Source: Sycon ciliatum (Eukaryota; Porifera; Calcarea; Leucosolenida; Sycettidae). From it: DNA of 64,000 bases. Location of the stretch: assembly GCF_964019385.1 (NCBI RefSeq), contig NC_088645.1, positions 35,341,798 through 35,405,797 on the forward strand, given 5' to 3'. Shown here one piece after another: positions 52,741-64,000 of this stretch (positions within the stretch are counted from its first letter, which is position 1; each line of letters starts with the position of its first letter). The position numbers and the translations under genes are program-made. The notes below the pieces were generated by a model. It was not told the origin of the DNA and ran no database searches. It was given only the letters and a program-made list of their open reading frames with translations.

Positions 52741-55475
52741 TTATCGGGGAAGCTGAGCAGACTTTAGCGCCAAAAATGCTCCATTATGATTGGCAACCAT
52801 ACCTGAGCCCTTTAATGTTAGCTTAGCAAGCGTCTTATGTGCTTTAATGGCCGCAATGAAGCTGTTGGCCTGGTCTTCTGTGACATCTCTGAAGTCATTG
52901 TCGTGGAGCCACAAGCGTAGCAGCTGCGGCCAGCTGTTCAAAGCAGCTGTAATAGCTGGCAATGATGCGGCCGTCAGACCACAGTTTATCAGAGAGATCT
53001 CTACCACGCCTTTGCATTGCCTTAGTGCGTGGAAAATAGTTATAACAGCTTCATCACCTAGGTTGGGATTATAGGACAAATCTATGAAATGCAAGGTGCT
53101 AATAGTGTACAGTTTGGTTGCAAAAGCAAAGCCAGTACTTTTAGAGAAATGACACCGTCTAAGGCTAATCGATTGTAAAACTGGGAGTCTTGAGAGCGCA
53201 GAGAAGAACTGAGAAGCTGCATAAGCATCAGTGTCACTGAAGTTGTTGTTGCTGAGATCCAAGACTTGCAAGCGTTTCCAGTGGTGCAGAGATGTCATGA
53301 TGGCCGGTAGAAATGATGCAGTCACACCGCAGGCAAAAAAACGAACAAAGTATAGGTTACTACATCGGTGAAGTGCATGAGAGATTGCAGCTACATCATC
53401 ACTTGTAAGGTCCATCTTACCACGCAGTTCGATCCTTCGCAAACTTGAGCGATTAGACAATGCACTGGCCAAAGCACCGGCATTGCTAGTAGTCAGACTA
53501 TACCAGAGTTCCAACACATGAAGCTGGAGATGCGATGAGATTGCGGCAATCAGAGAGTCAGATATTGGACAGTGAATCAGAGTCAGATCGTGTAGACTGC
53601 TGGCGGAATGCTGCACAGCAAAGTTCACAGCAGCCAGATTACCATGGAACATCTCCAAAGTGTGGACTGTTAACACTTGTATACCACTGCAGTTCGCTAG
53701 GGAAGAAGGAAAATGACCGCTACTGCCCACGGTCCATCCTTCTATGTACACTGCACGGGCATCTTGGTGGTGATGGCGAAGGGCTATGTCGATCGAGCGT
53801 ACCTCTGCAGGATGCTGCAATGTGCTGATCACCACTTTTTGCCTAGATGCTAGCAATGCTCGTATCGATGGCAACGGGGAATTAGCCCTTTTCTGGTGCA
53901 TTGCCAGCTCGGCAAAGGAGTGGAAAGAAAGACTCTGAAGATATCTTCGCTGCTTTTCTGACCTCTCGAAATATACAGACATGTTCCGTGATTGAACCAG
54001 GTCCTCACTCTGAACACCTGATGTGTACCGATGAAAGAGGTGCACAATTCCTTCTTCTTCATTTTCATCCTGTTCCTGTACCTTCTGTCGTGTTAATAAC
54101 GAGTTCACGAGACATTCGGCTTGTGCAGTGTTCAGCTGGGCACAAAGCATGGTCCAGAATGTTCTCAAATGTGCAGTTTCTGCACCAAGGATTTCCACAA
54201 GTCGAATAATTCTGGAACTGTTCATGATGTCGAGTGTGGGGTGTCTGGCTAGGTAGATTGCTGCCAAATACTCCTGAGTGGTCAGATGGCTGAATCGATG
54301 TTGCCTGGCAACATTCCTTGATAGAGATTCCTCGCCTGACACCAACAAACCTAGTTTGAAGGCATCTTCACTGACAGAATGCGTCTCGAGATCGACATCG
54401 TTGAAGATCATCCGCTTCTCAGCTAGCATATTGAAGGCAAACTGTCCTATCTCCATCACCAGCAGTCTTGCCTTAACAGGTATTTCATTCCAATGCTTAT
54501 GTGCTCGGTCGTATTTCCGGTTGATGATCTGCACAATCATCTGTTCAAACATGTCCGTCATGCACTGTGGCACATCCAAGCCAGAGTGGTACTGCTCGCA
54601 CACTTCCTTTGCCATGAATGGGGTCGCCATCATCCCAGCCAGATAAGCCGAACGATTAACTTCTGCGACCAGGGTCTCTGCTTTCTCCCGGCTTAACACG
54701 TTATGGATATACATCTCCACATCATCTTGTTTGAAACCCAATAGCTCAATGTGATGGTGGAAGTGAAGTAATACTGACAACTGGAAAATGTCGGCACATG
54801 GTCGAGATGTTACTATGAGATGAATTCCCTGCAACTCCTTGCCAAACAGTACATCATAGACAAAACTGCTCGAGTCTTTCAGGCTCACCTCATCAAGACC
54901 ATCTAGAATAAGCACTAGACTCTCTGGGTGTTCACGAACATGATCACAGATCTCCTGCTGAGCATTGCTGTCTTCAATACCGATACCGTCTAGTCCAAGT
55001 AGCTTACTCAGGGATGTAGCCTTGTGCACGTCTGGGAAACGCAACTCTCTTGCAACGAGCAGTTTCTTGTTGGGCCACAGTTCACCTGCTGCCCATTTTA
55101 TCGGTGCCACTCTCGTAAAAACAAACGATTTCCCACACCCAGCACTAGCCATGACTATCGTGCCGAGAGTCTGACCTGTGGAATAGGGTGATTGGTCATG
55201 ACGGGTGGTGTCGAGAAGAGACTCCAAGTCGATTCCTTGCATTCTCTGGCTTGCACGTGTGAAGGCATGCTCCGTCCGCCACATGTCGTCGGAGCTGGAT
55301 TCAAATCCATTCTTGAACTCGTCGCTTAGATTGCTCTTCGGCAGCATGACAAGGTTGATGTAGATGTTGTCGACTGTATTGGCTTTGGTCGCTCCAAACA
55401 TCGGTGCATAGTTTTTATTGGCCTTGGCGTAGCGAATCTTCAATAGCTTTTCAGCACGACCCATGTGGAGTGAAG
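52741..55475 (-). CDS. NACHT-LRR (NLR-type) protein, main 3' exon
   Basis: This exon encodes about 911 residues. A linker (YAKANKNYAPMFGATKANTVDNIY) is followed by a NACHT NTPase with P-loop MASAGCGKS, Walker B LVLILDGLDEV, sensor LIVTSRP, and a winged-helix region ending in FSHLTTQEYLAAIYLA. From about residue 590 come RI-type leucine-rich repeats (LQVLDLSNNNFSD, LHFIDLSYNPNLGDEA, LLRLWLHDNDFRD). Such proteins are intracellular sensors that oligomerise on ligand recognition. A continuous frame extends upstream to an ATG at 55575. However, 55476-55510 is a pyrimidine tract ending TTGTTTCCAG, so the exon most likely begins at 55475 in phase 1 and joins the transmembrane exon at 58791-58970. 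Confidence 0.88.
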
Positions 55476-55823
55476 CTGGAAACAAGAACAAAACAACAGA
55501 ACAGAAAATGGCAAAGGCATAGCTGAAACAAATTTGACCCATACTTGAAAGCCGATCAGTTTCACCGTTCCCCAATGTTCCCTTCGCAACTCACTTCGCT
55601 TACACATCCTTACCACCATAGCGAGGATAATTTCGCTGATATTATTTTTCATCGTAAAACGGCCGATATTTATGAGAAGTCGGGTGGTAGCCAACCACGG
55701 CGAACTAAATTATAAGGAGAGAAACAAAAGAGACCAAAAGAGACTACTGCAGGGAGAGGCATGACGAAATGGTGAGACTATTTAGGACAGAGAAGCTAGA
55801 GCTTGAACTCCTTAATATCTATA

Positions 55824-56545
55824 CAACAGAGAAAGGACCAAGGAACTACAAGTTGCTATGCTGTCCACTAACACCACCAGTTACTAAACAATCAGCTCAT
55901 GCCATAACATTGCACGACACTGACCAACGGTACTGACGTTCTACAACTAACCGGCTACCAGCTCTAGTACATCTTGGATGCGCACTCCAACAGCCTTCCA
56001 ACTTGGAAGCTTCTAAGTTATAGAAATAACAGGAGGGGAAGGTGAGCGCAACCAAGATAAGCACGAGTTGAAAGTCTCAGCTGTGAAGGACATTGGCGGA
56101 TGTTCAGGCATGTCGAAGTCGATACTGGCAAGACCATTGGACAAAACGGTCAAGCCACGATTCAAGAACGCAAAGCAACATTCCACACAACTTGTGTGGC
56201 TCAAAAGATGCGAAGATCAATAAAAGGGGAAGCTATGCGAGCAAGAATCATGAAAAGTGAACGCCTCAGAAAACAGCACTGTACTTCGACTATGACAATT
56301 TAGATGCTTTGTATAACTTAGAAGCTTCCAAGTTGGAAGGCTGTTGGAGTGCGCATCCAAGATGTGCTAGAGCTGTTAGCCAGTTAGTTGTAGAACGTCA
56401 GTATCGTCGGTCAGTGTCGTGCAATGTTATCGCATGAGCTGATTGTTTAGTAACTGGTGGTGTTAGTGGACAGCATAGCGTAACTTGTAGTTCCTTGGTC
56501 CTTTCTCTGTTGTATAAATTAATTCTTGGCTCTCTATCCGAGTAC
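55824..56545. mobile_element. Foldback element with internal unique segment
   Basis: Left arm 55830-56025 (GGACCAAGGAACTACAAGTT, ACCACCAGTTACTAAACAAT, CTTCCAACTTGGAAG) is mirrored at 56310-56515, followed by TTGGCTCTCTATCCGAGT. The central 56040-56300 is not repeated elsewhere in the window and may be captured or original internal DNA. Confidence 0.85.
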
Positions 56546-56554
56546 ATTCCTTAA

Positions 56555-57291
56555 CCCCTTTAGCGCGAGCGTCGTACTAGTACGACACACATGAGTTGCA
56601 TGCTCCACGGCCGTCTTACTAGTACGACGCGCGCTGTACACTGTACAGTGAACCTGCATCTCATAGTCGTGGGGTCCGTGTTGAGTCCATAGAGACTTGC
56701 TCAAACTATCGTAACTCACTCAATACTTGGTCGATTCTCACAATCGAAACATGTATCCGCAAGAGAAAACTCTCTGCTACCGATAGAAACAATCGTCGAA
56801 GCGATACGATTACCGGTTGTTGAGATATGCGACTCGACACGGCAAATTTCCGCTCGATTTTCTGCGCAGTCTGCAGAACACGTATTTTCCATCATGGATC
56901 ATTTTTGCGCTACCTGCTGCCATGGAAACAAGATTTAAATGATGCTAGTGGATCCCGTGAGTCCTCGCAGAATATTTGAGCTCGATGCGAGCAAGGAGAC
57001 CGAAATGGCAGCTGAATATTTGAGCTCGGTTAGTCTTGGCCGTGCTCAAGTCTGTCTAACTAGTGGATGACGTTTGCCAGACTGTAGCACGCGGCTTTGG
57101 TTTCGCTCCGAGCCGGGTTTGACAAAAGTTTGTCCCTCGTCTCAAGACCTTTCTAGGAAGCTCAATATTGTGGAATTCGTCCAAGGGAAGGTAAAGTTAT
57201 CGATCCTTCAGCGGCTAGTACTTTCATGGGAGAATGCGACTTTTACAGGTGTTGACGTCGGGCGCATTCAGGTAGCGTCGTGCTAAAGAGG
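56555..57291. mobile_element. piggyBac-like non-autonomous element I (TTAA target)
   Basis: Begins CCCCTTTAGCGCGAGCGTCG and ends with the inverted GTCGTGCTAAAGAGG. TTAA flanks both sides (56551-56554, 57292-57295). A GTCGTACTAGTACGAC palindrome lies near the left end. No transposase. Confidence 0.8.
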
Positions 57292-58172
57292 TTAATATCT
57301 GTGCATGATTTAAGGCTAGTTGGCAGGGCAGACCAGAGAGTGTACGCAGAGAAGATAGGAGATTTCAGAAACAGGGAGGTATTGGCAAGGGGTAATAAGA
57401 AGGAATTACGTACACTTTTGCATCAACAGTCGCACCAAAAACTGTTGGTGGCGCAAGGAGAAGCTTGTCGTTTGGAGTGACAAGTGATCACCGCTGCTTT
57501 TCCTTGTCAGAGTCAACAATACCCTTTGTTCTGCAGCGTTGGGAGTAGTGTTGGAGTAGATATTGCTGAGGAGACGTCGCGGAGCGGCGAGCTTTCCTGC
57601 GCAGGCAAGACTTTGGCCGCATTTCAGCAAGGTCGAGTGGAAAAATTCAAAAACGTTTATTTCAAGAAAACCCCCAAAAGGAAGATGGGGGGCATATCCT
57701 CTACGCTAGAAGAGGTGTTCTACTATCTGCCGGTGTATAGTTCTTGCCAATTGAGGACGTAGCTGGCTGTTTTGCCAGCGCTTGTAAATTGGCAATTTCA
57801 AGATGATCATTTGTGGCGTCAGGGTGTGATGACCCTCGTCTTCTGGGATCCTGGCGTGGCTAAGCGGTATTGCTCCAAGAAGTCTTTTAAGGTGAGGCAA
57901 TGTTGGCCTGATGGAGATTTGTTTTTAGCTTGTTCGTATACGCTGTGGCGTGACTCGTTTGTAGACCCATAAGTAATGTGATATTTCGGCCATTTTTGAG
58001 GGGTATGCAAGTTTCAAGGTTCCCTTCCTCCCTTTCAAGGATTTTGTACAATCGATCTACACCTCAAAGGGAATATAAAGGGAAATTTTGAGCGAAATCG
58101 GAGAGAATCGATTTGCCCACATACATTGGTATTCTCATACATGCTCTCTTAATATTTTTTGCATCATCTTAA

Positions 58173-58606
58173 CCTTTTGAGCCCAGGCACATTGAAAACC
58201 TCTGCCACGCAGTAAAAAATTTACATTCACTCTTTGTGAGCAAACTTGATTTCAAACAATTATTTTATGTATCCTGAGCACAGAATTGTTTTTGTTTTGG
58301 AAATAGAACAAAGATTACAAAAGTTATGACCGTTTTCATAAAGGTAGTTTTACGCGAAATTGGTATTTTGAAATGTATGCACGCGCATGTAACTCCAGTT
58401 CAAACTTACGGAGCGACTCGCATTTTTTTGTTACTGTACTCGTACATCCTAGCAGTCCTCTGTGCAGCGGTACAGCTCGACGCCACGCCACGGAAGAAAC
58501 GCGGTATCGATGTAGTTCCGCACTGACACGTGACGTTCTAGAATGTCACGCGTGTCACAGTGGCAGTGGTCATGACGTGTCAGAACGTGACGCGTGCTCA
58601 AAAAGG
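58173..58606. mobile_element. piggyBac-like non-autonomous element II (TTAA target)
   Basis: CCTTTTGAGCCCAGG at the left and CGCGTGCTCAAAAAGG at the right form imperfect inverted ends, with TTAA at 58169-58172 and 58607-58610. GTGACG/CGTCAC words cluster at the right end. Confidence 0.75.
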
Positions 58607-58790
58607 TTAAGACTCAGTGGAAACACTGGCCAATGTAAGAGAGTGGGTGATAGCTAACAACAGTGATAAAGATAAGTAGGGGTTAGGATGGAAAACGAAA
58701 GTGTTGCAATGAGTTCCCGAACCAACAGTTCCAAAGTGGACAGGCCAGAAGTGTTTTTGCCATTATTGATGCAGAGAGACTAGATCTTAC

Positions 58791-58970
58791 CTGGTGAGCT
58801 GAAACCGTAGTAGACACTGATGACAGCAAGGATAAGAAGACTCAATCCTGTCACCATTGCAAGGAATGGTATGGGCCTCAGAACCAGTACTGCAACTGGT
58901 TCAGCTGATGATGATATTTCATGCTCCATTTCCCTTTCACTCATCTCTTCTGTTCCATGATCCTCCTCTA
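58791..58970 (-). CDS. Transmembrane exon, probable upstream exon of the NLR gene
   Basis: A 180-nt symmetric phase 1-1 exon with acceptor CATACCAG and a perfect donor CAG/GTAAGA. It encodes EEDHGTEEMSEREMEHEISS (acidic), then a hydrophobic helix of about 22 residues (FLAMVTGLSLLILAVISVYY) and GFSSP. Joined to the NLR exon, the helix is followed by the basic stretch GRAEKLLKIRYAK. By the positive-inside rule the NACHT-LRR part would be cytosolic and the N-terminus extracellular or luminal. Phase 1-1 exons are typical of modular receptors. Further upstream exons are not visible in the window. Confidence 0.6.
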
Positions 58971-59075
58971 CTGGTATGGACGTAAACATATGTTCAAACA
59001 CACACGCACGCATGCACGCACATACAATCTTACTTACACATGCACATCTCTGAAGATATGATTGCAAACAGTTAA

Positions 59076-60056
59076 CCCTTTACCGTTTGTACGTACAAAT
59101 TTCGACCGCTCGCGGTCGATGACTTCTATGCGCACAGCGCTGGACTGGTTCACCGCAGAGAGCTGGGATTTTCCCTACTGGTAGCCAAGATGTACGCGCA
59201 GAGCTAGAGGGTGCTGACAATTTTTTTGTGTGATGCAATATAAAAAATCGCGAAAATCGCGACTTGAAAAATGCGCTTTGGGAAAAGTGCGTACCCTGCG
59301 ACTTTTGGTATTGCCTGCAGATTATTTCGACTTTGCTTGAGCTGGCCTCACGACTGTCTGCCCTGCTGTGCAAGCCATGGACGCGGAGCAAGCTCTTTCG
59401 CTTCTGGAGACCCTTCCTGACGACTCTGTCGCTGCCTCATCCAGCGAAGATGAGTTTGTGGAGCCAGACAATCCTGTTGAAAATATTTATTCTGACGATG
59501 ACATGGCGAGTGAAAGCAGCGCCAGTGAGAGTGACATGGATGTCACAGACGACGACAGTGTCGCTGAGATGAGTGCCACTAATGGTGGAAGGGGACGTGG
59601 CAGAGAGAGAGGATTCGGCCTTGGAATAGGCCGTCGTCACGGTAGAGGTCGTGGTGCACAGGTACTATGTATAGCCAGCGGTGCAACCTGCACTAGTCGA
59701 TATTTGCAATACTTGGGACAATGCTGACTAAGCTGTGACTGGTAACACTCCTGCATTCCACCCAGAGCACGAACCTGGTATCCACTTACCTGAGGGAGCC
59801 ACTCCAGTGCAAGGATCTGATTTATTGCATATTGCAACAGTTTGCCCGATCGGCAATAAATCCAAATAATTATTAGTGCTAAATAGTGAAATCTGTGTTC
59901 GTTTTCTGGACTTGAAAGTTGTTGCATCGCATTCCTGAGGGTTTTTACTTTTAGAATCACCCCATTTTGTACATAATAAAAGTGAAAAATAAAACAGTTA
60001 CGGCATGAACAATGACGGTCGGTTTTTGCTGTACAAATACCTAAAACGGTAAAGGG
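59076..60056 (+). mobile_element. piggyBac element III with transposase N-terminus only
   Basis: Begins CCCTTTACCGTTTGTACGTA and ends GTACAAATACCTAAAACGGTAAAGGG on the same strand, giving inverted ends. TTAA flanks both sides (59072-59075, 60057-60060). It carries the 5' part of a transposase ORF, so it is an internally deleted autonomous element. Confidence 0.88.
59377..59727 (+). pseudogene. piggyBac transposase N-terminal fragment
   Basis: The ATG at 59377 opens MDAEQALSLLETLPDDS, followed by a Ser/Asp/Glu-rich acidic stretch (SSEDEFVEPDNPVENIYSDDD) and a Gly-Arg-rich patch (GRGRGRERGFGLG). Acidic leaders of this kind precede the conserved domain of piggyBac transposases. The DDD catalytic domain and the Cys-rich C-terminus are missing; the frame ends about 110 codons in. 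The family call leans on the TTAA-flanked ends. Confidence 0.65.
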
Positions 60057-60127
60057 TTAAACATAGCAATTAGTATTAGAATTAAAGCATGCAACAGCTT
60101 GGAAGGCGGATGAATTGACCACCACCA

Positions 60128-60310
60128 ATTTAAGCCTGGTCTAAACCAAACACACGCGCGCGCGCGCGCGCGAGCGCCCGCACACACACACACATACTCA
60201 CACACACACAAACACACTCTCACACACACATGTGCGTGTGTGCACACGCAGATACACACACAGTCACAAACAGACACACAGAGACACACAAATGCACACG
60301 AACGCGTGCG
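60128..60310. repeat. CA/CG-rich simple repeat
   Basis: ACGCGCGCGCG followed by imperfect (CA)n. Produces spurious Cys/Val ORFs. Confidence 0.9.
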
Positions 60311-60395
60311 CGTGAGTGTGGAGATGCAGACAAATATACAGTCACAGAACGGATCACGAAGAGATTAAAGTGTTCGGCGGAGGGGAGGGTAACCT

Positions 60396-61574
60396 CCCGC
60401 GACAGCGAGTCCATGTTAGCGCGGTGCACTTCAGCGCGACCGCCTTAGCGCCAGGCATTTCAGCTCGGTGCCATTTCAGCGCCGTGTCTTGACAGCGCCA
60501 ATGATTTCAGCGCGAAATTTTAAAGCGCAGGACATGTCAGCTCCAATTTCTTCAACGCAGATTTTTTCCGCGGGAGGCACTTCAGCGCCGTACATGTTAA
60601 TATACGTACGGGCACCAATGAATTAGTGACTACCGGTATTAGTGACTATCAATGACTATTGACAACTTGCACGGGGTATTACCACTGCCATGTACACCTG
60701 TCGCCCTATAAAAGACACAGTATTTTCGGGGATAAGCCATAATTTCCCATAATTTTTCGATGCAAGCTAACTCTCAAAAATGGAATTGAACCGATTTGAG
60801 ACAGCCAAGGGCAAGCCGGCATTCTGCCAAGGTGGTTACACTTATCGCCTTGATAAGCGTGCTGCTGACGGCGAACGAGAATGCTAACGTTCCGATGTCG
60901 CTATGGTGCTGCCATGGAAGGGACGTCAGGACCAACAACTGTGTTGAGGGATAGCACCATCGATTTAGCCAAAAGGTGAACATCGCCCACCCCAACGTCT
61001 GGGTGCTGTTGGAGCAACTGAAGAAGGAGGCTTCGCGTACGGAGCTTCTTGCCAGCCAGATGCAAGCTGGCCAGCGCATCCCAGTCGGGAAAGCTCCATA
61101 CACTCGACTTAACAATCGAGTTCGCGTTCTGGAAGTCAGACGTGCAAATGGGGAAATCACTAATTTTGAATTTCTTTCGAATGTTGGTCGACTTCTTCAT
61201 TTCTAATCTACGGATTCTCTTGTCATATCGCTATATGCCTACTAAATAATTTCAATAAACTATGTGAAAACAAGTTTGTCAAAGAATCACCAAATCACCA
61301 AATCACCAAATCCCGCTAGCGGGAGTGCAGACGAGACCACTAATTCTGTGCGTACGATAATAGTACTCGCGAAAGTGCTTCGCGCTGACATATATGCGCT
61401 GAAGTGCCTGGCGCTGACATTACCTGGCGCTGACAGGACATCGCGCTGAAGTGCCTTGCGCTGACATTACCTCGCGCTGAAGTGCCTCGCGCTGACACTA
61501 CCTCGCGCTGAATTCCTTGCCCTGAAGTGGTCGCGCTGAAATGCCTCGCGCTGTAGTGGACGCGCTGTCGCGGG
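60396..61574. mobile_element. MULE-like element with inverted arrays of a GCGCTGA motif
   Basis: Ends CCCGCGACAGCG and CGCTGTCGCGGG are inverted. From each end inward runs an array of 14-17-bp units built on TTCAGCGC (left, about 60410-60595) or its inverse GCGCTGA (right, about 61375-61570). The middle retains a transposase C-terminal fragment. Mutator-like elements with subterminal tandem repeats are known in animals. No clear 9-bp target duplication is seen. Confidence 0.75.
60964..61206 (+). pseudogene. MULE transposase C-terminal fragment
   Basis: The frame reads HHRFSQKVNIAHPNVWVLLEQLKKEASRTEL in two overlapping parts and ends at 61206 after about 80 codons. The HRFxxxV...HPNVWxxLExLKKE pattern followed by an RxxRLEVRR-like basic tail matches the end of animal Mutator-like transposases. 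The catalytic DDE domain is not preserved; stops occur just upstream. The first codon usable as a start here is GTG, so it is not an independent gene. Confidence 0.6.
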
Positions 61575-61593
61575 ATGGAATCGAGGGGAGTAC

Positions 61594-61765
61594 TCAAACT
61601 GACAAGTCAGTGAGCTCTGTATAACGCAAACAGCAAAGGCACTACCCCACACAAGAGTGCTCAACCGCTACAAGAGCAGGAGCGAAATACTCAATCTGCG
61701 GACAGAACTGTTTCATCCTATATGGACTTATCAGTGCAGCACAGAGGACATGAGGCCGAACCTGA
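61594..61765. repeat. Diverged single copy of the ~300-bp tandem unit
   Basis: AGTCAGTGAGCTCTGTATAAC, GCAAACAGCAAAGGCACTAC and AAGAGCAGGAGCGAAAT match 62.73-62.87 kb. Confidence 0.85.
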
Positions 61766-61843
61766 TAGCAATGAAAAATAAAACGAGAGAGCTTGGAAGC
61801 TCAGGGCCCTACGCTATGCTTTTTTGCCTTGATGACCTAGACA

Positions 61844-62553
61844 AAAAAAAGCATAGGGATGTTATAAATTCTTTAAAAAAATCCTTTTTTTTTAGACATA
61901 ACCTGGGATTCGAACCCGCACTATCACGCGCCCTGCATGCATCCCCCGATACACTTCGCATACATGCTAATTCTTCCAAGTTGTTTCACATTGTGATCTT
62001 GCATTCAAAATAGGCCTTGGCGGATAATGCCGGCAGAAAAATTGGCAGAATTCGGTACTTTTTCTGGTAAGTTTCATGCATGTTTGGTATGTGGATAAAG
62101 AAATGGAGCAGAATTCGAGGAATTGCCCGCCATAAGGTTTGTATGGTTCTGCCAATTTCGGTGCAAAAAAAGCAGAATCTGCCACCTTTTCGAGCATTAT
62201 CCGCCAAGGCCTAATTTGAAAGCCCTATTTGAATATGCATTGTGGCCAGCCGTCTTTGATGGCACGGTACGGTAGGGGATAGGTACGGGACAGGTACGAT
62301 CGAGGGTAATACGACACCGTCTCCCGTACCGTACCGTACCATCAAACACAGCTGGCCACATACAGCTGCCCGCAATATTCAAATAGGGCTTTCAAACGCA
62401 AGATAATAACGTGAAGCAACTTGGAAGAATGGGTATGAATGCGAAGTGTATGGGGGAATGCATGTAGGGCGATAGTGCGGGTTCGAATCCCAGGATATGC
62501 CTGAAAAAAAAAAGGAGAATTGAAAAATTTATAACATCCTATGCTTTTTTGCC
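61844..62553. mobile_element. Foldback element (GGTACGG family), fullest copy
   Basis: The left arm (GCATAGGGATGTTATAAATT, ACCTGGGATTCGAACCCGCA, CTTCGCATACATGC, TTCTTCCAAGTTG) is mirrored in the right arm (62395-62553). The centre at 62232-62360 is a second inverted repeat with TGGCCAGC, TTTGATGG and GGTACGG. The left arm carries a hAT MITE at 62011. Confidence 0.85.
62011..62213. mobile_element. hAT MITE nested in the foldback element
   Basis: TAGGCCTTGGCGGATAATGC is inverted exactly at GCATTATCCGCCAAGGCCTA (62194-62213). Flanks ATTCAAAA and ATTTGAAA differ by two transitions and look like an aged 8-bp target duplication. The inner arms (GGCAGA, TTGGCAGAATT) are also inverted. Confidence 0.85.
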
Positions 62554-62621
62554 GTCAGATACGGATAGCGCCAGGCGTGACACAAACAAACAAACAAACA
62601 CACAAACACACAAAAACCAAA

Positions 62622-62691
62622 TTAAAGCTGTGTGGACCCTGGCTAGCGCCAGACGTTACTGAAGTAACCTCTTCTGCATAGCTACGGGAAT
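62622..62691. repeat. Hairpin module GACCCTGGCTAGCGCCAG, fourth copy
   Basis: Contains both hairpins seen at 52353 and 52431, directly before the tandem array. Confidence 0.85.

Positions 62692-64000
<1,309 letters not shown>

Larger units (their letters stand above)
55476..58790 (-). other. Intron of the NLR gene (inferred)
   Basis: Donor CAG/GTAAGA at 58791/58790 and acceptor TTGTTTCCAG/CT at 55476/55475, both phase 1. The intron holds a foldback element (55.82-56.55 kb) and two TTAA-flanked elements. A third TTAA element lies just upstream of the transmembrane exon. The stretch 57296-58168 has only short ORFs (for example 57280-57480 and 57484-57762) that I do not recognise. Confidence 0.65.

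Noticed and set aside
60396..61574. CRISPR-like array of short repeats
   Set aside because: The GCGCTGA units have no constant repeat plus unique spacer pattern, are inverted at the two ends of a transposon, and the DNA is eukaryotic.

Overview
The window is animal nuclear DNA, probably from a marine invertebrate of sponge or cnidarian grade; the species cannot be named from sequence alone. The evidence is spliced exons with GT/AG borders, a NACHT-LRR immune-type gene, leucine-rich-repeat exons of exactly 72 nt in phase 2, and a very diverse, deeply nested set of eukaryotic transposons. There are no operons, no CRISPR array and no rRNA. All convincing host exons lie on the minus strand.

Layout. 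(1) 0.1-5.1 kb holds a nearly intact tyrosine-recombinase retrotransposon of the DIRS/Ngaro type, with three overlapping ORFs (Gag, RT-RNase H, recombinase) and split direct repeats A1-ORFs-B1-A2-B2. It sits inside an older foldback MITE. (2) 5.1-8.1 kb has MITEs and one probable host exon (7.2-7.6 kb). (3) 8.1-11.8 kb is a decayed Gypsy element with both LTRs and a 4-bp target duplication. (4) 13.9-18.7 kb is a second, internally deleted Ngaro-like element on the minus strand with the same A/B repeat plan. (5) 19.0-24.3 kb has two 72-nt LRR exons and a weaker exon candidate, with a LINE (20.6-22.8 kb) that was split by a hAT element. (6) 25-33 kb is a MITE field with a probable host exon (28.5-28.8 kb), a P2X7-like fragment and a tRNA-Leu-matching primer-binding site. 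(7) 35.2-38.8 kb is a TIR element holding a 5'-truncated restriction-like-endonuclease retrotransposon flanked by 115-bp direct repeats. (8) 39.6-46 kb has a large foldback element with a 1.5-kb hAT inside it, followed by LTR-element debris. (9) 49.6-59 kb contains an NLR gene on the minus strand. Its long NACHT-LRR exon (52.7-55.5 kb) joins in matching phase to a transmembrane exon at 58.8-59.0 kb, and three TTAA-flanked piggyBac-like elements lie in or beside the intron. A second NLR 3' tail lies at 49.6 kb. (10) 60-64 kb has a MULE remnant with inverted arrays of a GCGCTGA-type motif, nested foldback/hAT elements, a ~300-bp tandem repeat, and GA and AGAGAT microsatellites running to the window end.

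The most interesting points are the inferred membrane-anchored NACHT-LRR protein, the two split-direct-repeat recombinase retrotransposons, the 115-bp target duplication next to a poly(A) tail, and several datable nested insertions.
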